Shown here: one piece after another, positions 19,492-23,870 of the stretch
How the letters are laid out: each line of letters begins with the position of its first letter
Position numbering within the stretch: position 1 is the first letter of the stretch
Source of the DNA: Zychaea mexicana
Lineage: Eukaryota > Mucoromycota > Mucoromycetes > Mucorales > Lichtheimiaceae
Reading direction: 5' to 3'
Length of the DNA stretch: 23,870 nucleotides
Assembly: GCF_025766255.1 (NCBI RefSeq)
Contig: NW_026516913.1
Span: forward strand, 1-23,870
Made by a program: the position numbers and the translations under genes
Notes under the pieces: model-generated
What the model was told of the DNA's origin: nothing
The model's input: only the letters and a program-made list of their open reading frames with translations
Database searches by the model: none

Positions 19492-20458
19492 GGTCGATAA
19501 CATTCCACGATTTTCCTGGCTCGTTCACTGATTCAAATACGACAATGGTCCGGCCGCCTCTGAGAAAACCAAAATTGAGCATGACCCAAAATTATTTAAT
19601 TTCATTCAACTGAGCTAAATATAAATTGTTCTTCTAATCAATCGATGATATCTGATCAACTTACCTTCTGTGATTTATATTTTTGGGTGGAGAGTTATAA
19701 TAAAGTAAAACTCGCAGTTTTTTTACGATTGAGGTAGATTAACGCGCCTTTGTATAAAGACTATTCTTTTAAAAGCCAAATTGATAATGACAATTATAAA
19801 TACTAGCTTTTCCTGGCTCGCTATAGCTGAATAAGTATACAAAATAAAAGAGAATCGCGAGAGCACGCTTACGAATTAAAGGGTCTTCTTTGTTCTTTAT
19901 TGCTCGTTGCCAAGCTGTCCTACACTCAAGCCCAGCATTTTCGACGGAATTTAAAATAAGCAGCAAGCCAGATTTCGGCTCGCCTGCGGACGGTGTGTGA
20001 CAAGAACCTAGATCGTGGTTTGTGTCAGAAGTGGCATCGGTACGACATCACTAACATTGATTATATAAAGGTTATGTCGAAACAAACAAAAGATTGATTT
20101 TGATCTGTAAGTACAAAAGCTTCTGTGGAGTTTTTTATGCTTTGACATGCTTTCTTATAGCTTGAAATATGTATAAAAAACATAGTTGAGCTATAAAAAA
20201 CACTTTCTCGGAATAAGGAGTGCACGATACCTCTTTGCAATGAAGAATGTATCATTACACCCTATCGAGCAAATACTGTATACGTGTGTTCATTGCATGT
20301 TTAGAAATTTCTATCTCTGATAGTTTCTGGGACAAATAGCTGATACGCATCCTCAATTACCACGTATGTTACTCTTATGCTGAAATTTATACATGATGAG
20401 AAAACCTGTCATTATGTGGTGTGTGGACTGAAAGCGGTGAAAAAGAAATCGGTACAGC
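19492..20458. other. Upstream region of the bromodomain gene
   Basis: Mostly AT-rich, presumably holding the promoter of the bromodomain-ankyrin gene; no core element stands out. The word CGAGCCAGGAAAA occurs (minus strand) near 19515 and again near 19815. A coding-like block at 19873-20041 is listed separately. Confidence 0.4.
19873..20041 (-). other. Possible exon of unknown gene
   Basis: The minus strand reads an open, protein-like segment (GEPKSGLLLILNSVENAG, TAWQRAIKNKEDPLI) ending at a GTAAGC donor (19872 downward), with a plausible acceptor TTATTCAG nearby. No in-frame ATG opens it. It could be an upstream exon of the bromodomain gene or a leftover of another gene. The product is not recognised. 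Confidence 0.3.
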
Positions 20459-20610
20459 GCCCACGCAATAACTTGATCACCTCTGTGATTCCTAAAAGCA
20501 ACAAGTCATCGATTTATTAAGTTATAGTCTTGTGAAGTAACAGTTAAATCATCAATTTAGTGATGCAAAGACGTGATCAAGTTTTTGAATTATCAAGCTA
20601 TTGCGTGGGC
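20459..20610. mobile_element. 152-bp MITE with 19-bp terminal inverted repeats
   Basis: GCCCACGCAATAACTTGAT (20459-20477) is matched, inverted, at 20592-20610 with one difference. The interior is AT-rich and non-coding, with further TTGATCAC/GTGATCAA inverted words near the ends. No clear target duplication is visible (GTAC lies close by on both sides). The superfamily cannot be set from this copy. Confidence 0.68.
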
Positions 20611-20647
20611 ATTGTACGTATGCAAACAAAATACTCTAACAATTTAG

Positions 20648-21070
20648 AATGTCAGGCAATTAGAGTTATTTACAACGCTGATCGTCAGTAGGCGCCTCGG
20701 TTTACAGTGCACGGCTTCTTGTTTCAATAGTCGCATGAAATCGTGTACAACTTTCGATCGTCTTGGTTTTTTATCTTCAAGAAAGAAGGAGATGTATCTA
20801 TTGAAGAGACCAAACCGTCTGTCCAAGTTTGCAGCTGGAAGCAAGCTCTTGCCTTTGCAAAAGCGCTTCAACTATGCTGTTGGTGGAAACGATGATGACG
20901 ACGACAATGAAGGTCATGAGGCTTCAAAATCCTACGAGACCGAGATCTTCTCGCTACGAAGTCTGCTACGAAGCGAGCTTAACTACGATTGCTTTCTTCA
21001 GCTCTTAAAAGATGAGCAGCAACGCGTCGTCGGTGCTTTTACGACCTCAGCAAGGCAGGTGCAGTACTGA
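20648..21070 (+). CDS. Unrecognised protein-coding-like ORF
   Basis: Open frame of 140 codons, with an ATG at 20735 giving 111 aa. It has a basic first half (RLGFLSSRKKEMYLLKRPNR), an acidic run (GGNDDDDDNEG) and an amphipathic C-terminal part (SLRSLLRSELNYDCFLQLLKD). I do not recognise a domain. The codon pattern and residue mix look like real protein. It may be an exon of a larger gene, since other frames downstream (to 21834) also look protein-like. The opposite-strand frame over 20644-20871 is a shadow. Confidence 0.35.
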   Translation, partial: NVRQLELFTTLIVSRRLGLQCTASCFNSRMKSCTTFDRLGFLSSRKKEMYLLKRPNRLSKFAAGSKLLPLQKRFNYAVGGNDDDDDNEGHEASKSYETEIFSLRSLLRSELNYDCFLQLLKDEQQRVVGAFTTSARQVQY

Positions 21071-21834
21071 CGAACATCACTGCCAAAGGTCGCGCTGTTC
21101 GACTATGTGGAAGCAGCAACCAACGCCAAAACCTGATCTACGTAAATTCGCACAAGACTAAAAATTTTCACCCGATGCTCCGATTTTCAAGGACCAAAAT
21201 AAGTTGGACACAGAAGAATCTACAAGATGGGACGCTGTAGTCTTAATGTTTAAGACCTCTTCTCTTCTTTCGCCATGGCAAGTTTCCAGAAAATCCCGAA
21301 TTCATATATGAAATTAGCCAAAAGAGATGACCATATACACTTTCTCTAGGCAGAGCTCAAAAAAACTGATATGTACATGACATATTGTTCTTGATATGCT
21401 AGCCAACGCTTGTTGTGGTCTGAAAAAGCTTGAAGTGAAGTAGGTTCAGAATTTGCTTTTAGGGTGACGCGCACCATTATTGAAAGCCACAAAAGGTATT
21501 TCGAGCTCTTCTATGCTCAAGACCACTTTGGTCCCTTTAAAGGTCCTCGTTAATGACTTTGTCGCTATCCGAGAAGTAGAGAACGTGCTTGGTGGTTACC
21601 AACAGCTTGACTCTCGTCAACTTCCGTGCGATTCAACAGGCGATAGATGCATTACACCTACAGACTTCTGTCCAGGTACTGTCTGCGGCGACAAGTGTTG
21701 GTGCAGATAAAGACATGTTTAATGACCCACATCACGATCATTGTTATCGGCTAGATTATCGTCATGAAATCAAAACGCTCTCTCATACTTTCTCAATTTT
21801 AAATGTATCCGCAACAATATTATTAGTGCAATAA
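21071..21834 (+). pseudogene. Degenerate coding-like stretch, possibly a continuation of the ORF at 20648
   Basis: Short open patches in changing frames look protein-like: SPDAPIFKDQNKLD...WDAVVLMF (about 21168-21255), ESHKRYFELFYAQDHFGPFK (about 21480-21540) and VNFRAIQQAIDALHLQTS (about 21611-21665). A TTTTAG acceptor-like site precedes the second patch. Either a multi-exon gene with introns I cannot place or a decayed gene. No family is recognised. Confidence 0.28.
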
Positions 21835-22326
21835 ATTAAACATCTTGTTATTTTATAACCTCAACATCAATAACAAAGTATTTGTCAATTTCGATGTATC
21901 GATCCATCAAATGTAGCATGTAATATTTTGACCTTTACAAAAAAAACGATGTGCCATTATTGTTGAGATCAACTCTGGATAATTGTGTAGCAACAGTTAA
22001 TGTATATCATTTTTCATTTTTTGTAGTAATGTAATTTCAAAACGAGGGTCCCGTCGATCCCATTAGGGTCCACTGTAATTATATGACTGTTCGAATGAAC
22101 TAAGAGTTCCGAAAGTTAACAAAAAATAATAGATTGCGATGAAACTGATGGAGAATACCAATCACTTGTCATTGACCGATACTTGATAAATATTCTGAGC
22201 TTTTTATTTGCGCACGTATTGTAGCTTGTAGCGGAATAAAGCTGACATTTACTGTCTTTTCGTAAAAGTTCTATATCGAGCAACGAGGTATTTTATTATC
22301 AGATAGCCAGAGTCCTTATTATTACT
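21835..22326. other. Gene-free spacer with an isolated TIR-like end
   Basis: AT-rich. At 22045-22075 the sequence read on the minus strand starts CAGTGGACCCTAATGGG next to TA, resembling the end of pogo/Tc1-type elements. No partner end was found in the window. The remainder presumably includes the 3' untranslated region of the protease gene. Confidence 0.35.
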
Positions 22327-23870
22327 CTACGCTACATATATACTTTGCGAAGTCCATGTGTCATAGTCTGCCATATTTTGATAATCACCAAAAGCATGCA
22401 AAACCATCACTTTCAGTTTGTACACTCCTCTTGGCAAAGGCTTGCCTGGAAGCTTAATCGACTGAGAATGGTACTCCAAATTAGCCGTATCATCGCTCCC
22501 GTCACGATCTTCTTGCTGTTCCGTTTCAATGTCATGATGGTCCATTGCGCGGAAAAGTGCTGGATAATTGACTGCAAGATCGACTGTGGTGGACGATGAT
22601 TTGCTTTGTACAGCCATGGCTTGCTCAGGGGTAGCAGCAATATCACCATTCCAAGTCATCATAAGCGCATCATTGTTATTGCCTATATCGTGTCGGCCCA
22701 CAAAAGACCAATATCCGCCAGGGATGATGCCGACGGGGCGATCGAATTCGTCGAGCGCAGTAACTAGGACTAAAGGTGAGGGATGGATCAACTGGAGCCT
22801 GATTAAAGCAGGTGAAAGCGGTCCGACTACGCGATTTACAAGCACCTCTGGCATTGTTTCGTTAATGTACAGCACAGGAAGATCGCCTAATGTGGATGTG
22901 AGACCAGCGTATGGAACATGCAAAATATCGTACGGATCGTTGTCCTTGGTCACCACGAAAAATCCAGAATAGATAGATGGCGGCATGACGGTATAGTTCT
23001 CTGGAGGTTTAATACGAACAGTTACGTTGCTTGCTCCATTAATAGGGACCGTCACCTTTTCAGGTGTTATGCTTTCAATGATTGCTTCTACTTGATGACC
23101 GAGAAGCAAATCTGGTTTTTTCATTGGGATTTGACTACCAATAAGATCCTTATTCTTGTAACCTTGGGCTGTTCCGGATGCACGGTGGGTAATGGTATAG
23201 TCGGCAGCCATGCGACCGTTGTTATGGATCGTAAATGTGTATTCATTGTTGGGCGAGGCATGTGCCAGGTCACCGAGCTGCAACTGTTGCGGGGATACTT
23301 TGGTAGTTATCCGCAGAGCGCGATATGCATCGATTAGCCCGCCACCTTGCCGGGCGACAGAATCTAACGCTGTGGTGTTGTAAATGTTAAAGGGAACACT
23401 GCTGCTGATCAGCGCGGATCGTAAATCGCTGACGCTAATGCTTCGACTGCCTCCTCGTGCCTGTTGAAGCAAAGCAACAATCCCTGCGACATAGCCATGC
23501 TTGTTCCGCTAATAATGTAAAACGGATAAAATCGATTCATTTATAGTCAATGTTTGAAGAGTATGTCTTGATTGTGTTAGTGTTACCTTAATGTTGCATA
23601 GCTGCCTCGGTTTGTTGGGAACCTGCAGCAAGATATGATGTGTATGCGTTAGTCATACTTTCCCAGTGATGCAGACAGCGTAATATGAAAAGCTAACAAC
23701 AGCTTACGTTGAATATATTTGACCTCCAGGTGCACTGAGATCCGGTTTGATGCTCAAGTCGGGCGCAAGTCCCCAAGAGCTGAAGGCACTCATTGTCCCT
23801 GTAACCACAGCAAGCCCAATAGTATCAATATGTCGTTCACAGAGCGATTAAAAGGCTTCGTTCGTAATCG
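22327..23870 (-). pseudogene. Subtilisin-like serine protease (S8, Vpr/C5a-peptidase type), 3' part, frame broken at the active site
   Basis: 3' portion of a secreted endopeptidase; signal peptide, propeptide, Asp and His exons lie beyond the window. Exon A (23870-23708) holds SAFSSWGLAPDLSIKPDLSA and PGGQIYS. Exon B (23622-23587, 36 nt) holds FPTNRGSYATL. Exon C (23508-22327) opens with the catalytic SGTSMA (Ser codon 23501-23499). Introns 23623-23707 and 23509-23586 join in frame. Directly after GTSMA the next family residues (x-P) are missing and the frame moves to YVAGIVALLQQA, so a net loss of about 7 nt broke the gene. Then follows a long open frame with an Fn3-like domain (VSPQQLQLGDL, TFTIHNNGRMAADYTI) and a beta-rich C-terminus ending in TAG. 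An in-frame TAA near the window edge may lie in an intron (acceptor TTACAG) or be a second break. Otherwise it is well preserved, so the break could be recent or a sequence error. Confidence 0.8.

Noticed and set aside
22568..23337. Plus-strand ORFs opposite the protease gene
   Set aside because: The minus frame carries recognisable S8 and Fn3-like motifs with matching introns, so the plus ORFs are shadows.

Overview
The window reads as nuclear DNA of a filamentous fungus. An early-diverging lineage (Mucoromycota, probably Mucorales) is the best fit. Introns are short (mostly 50-100 nt), with GTATGT/GTAAGT-like donors, CTAAC/CTAAT-like branch sites and AG acceptors, and the intergenic DNA is AT-rich. 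The repeat content (Crypton recombinase with a GCR1_C tail, Ty3/gypsy chromovirus, several MULEs, a Tc1 element) is typical of such genomes. The assignment to a lineage is an inference; no species is proposed.

Most of the window is a nested graveyard of mobile elements between host genes. Left to right: a decayed Crypton-type tyrosine recombinase (3-1883, +); gene-free DNA; the integrase C-terminus and chromodomain of a Ty3/gypsy element (3665-4630, +); an antisense cysteine-rich ORF of about 350 codons (6030-4655, -) cut by a 307-bp AT-rich insertion with an 8-bp target duplication; a polypurine tract and a partial LTR-like segment (6266-6455); a 1.4-kb foldback-like element with GAATCG-rich inverted ends (6456-7864); and the N-terminal part of a MULE transposase (8579-7866, -). 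Then comes a MULE with both 131-bp terminal inverted repeats and a broken multi-exon transposase (9461-13237), followed by a second, related MULE transposase on the minus strand (17940-13793). A Tc1 element with a TA target duplication (14250-15904) sits inside the last exon of that second MULE.

To the right are host genes. A bromodomain-ankyrin gene (minus strand, start at 19491, seven exons visible) runs straight into internal coding sequence of the second MULE near 17940, so its 3' end is missing here. A 152-bp MITE lies at 20459-20610. An unrecognised, partly degenerate coding stretch follows (20648-21834, +). Last is the 3' part of a secreted subtilisin-like (S8, Vpr/C5a-peptidase type) protease gene (23870-22327, -), whose reading frame is broken directly after the catalytic GTSMA motif.

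The most unusual signals are the antisense ORF between the gypsy chromodomain and the polypurine tract, the repeated conversion of conserved Trp codons to TAG in three unrelated element families (a CpA-to-TpA, RIP-like pattern), the Tc1 ends that are each themselves inverted-repeat units, and the host gene/MULE junction. All splice sites, frames and repeats were read by eye.
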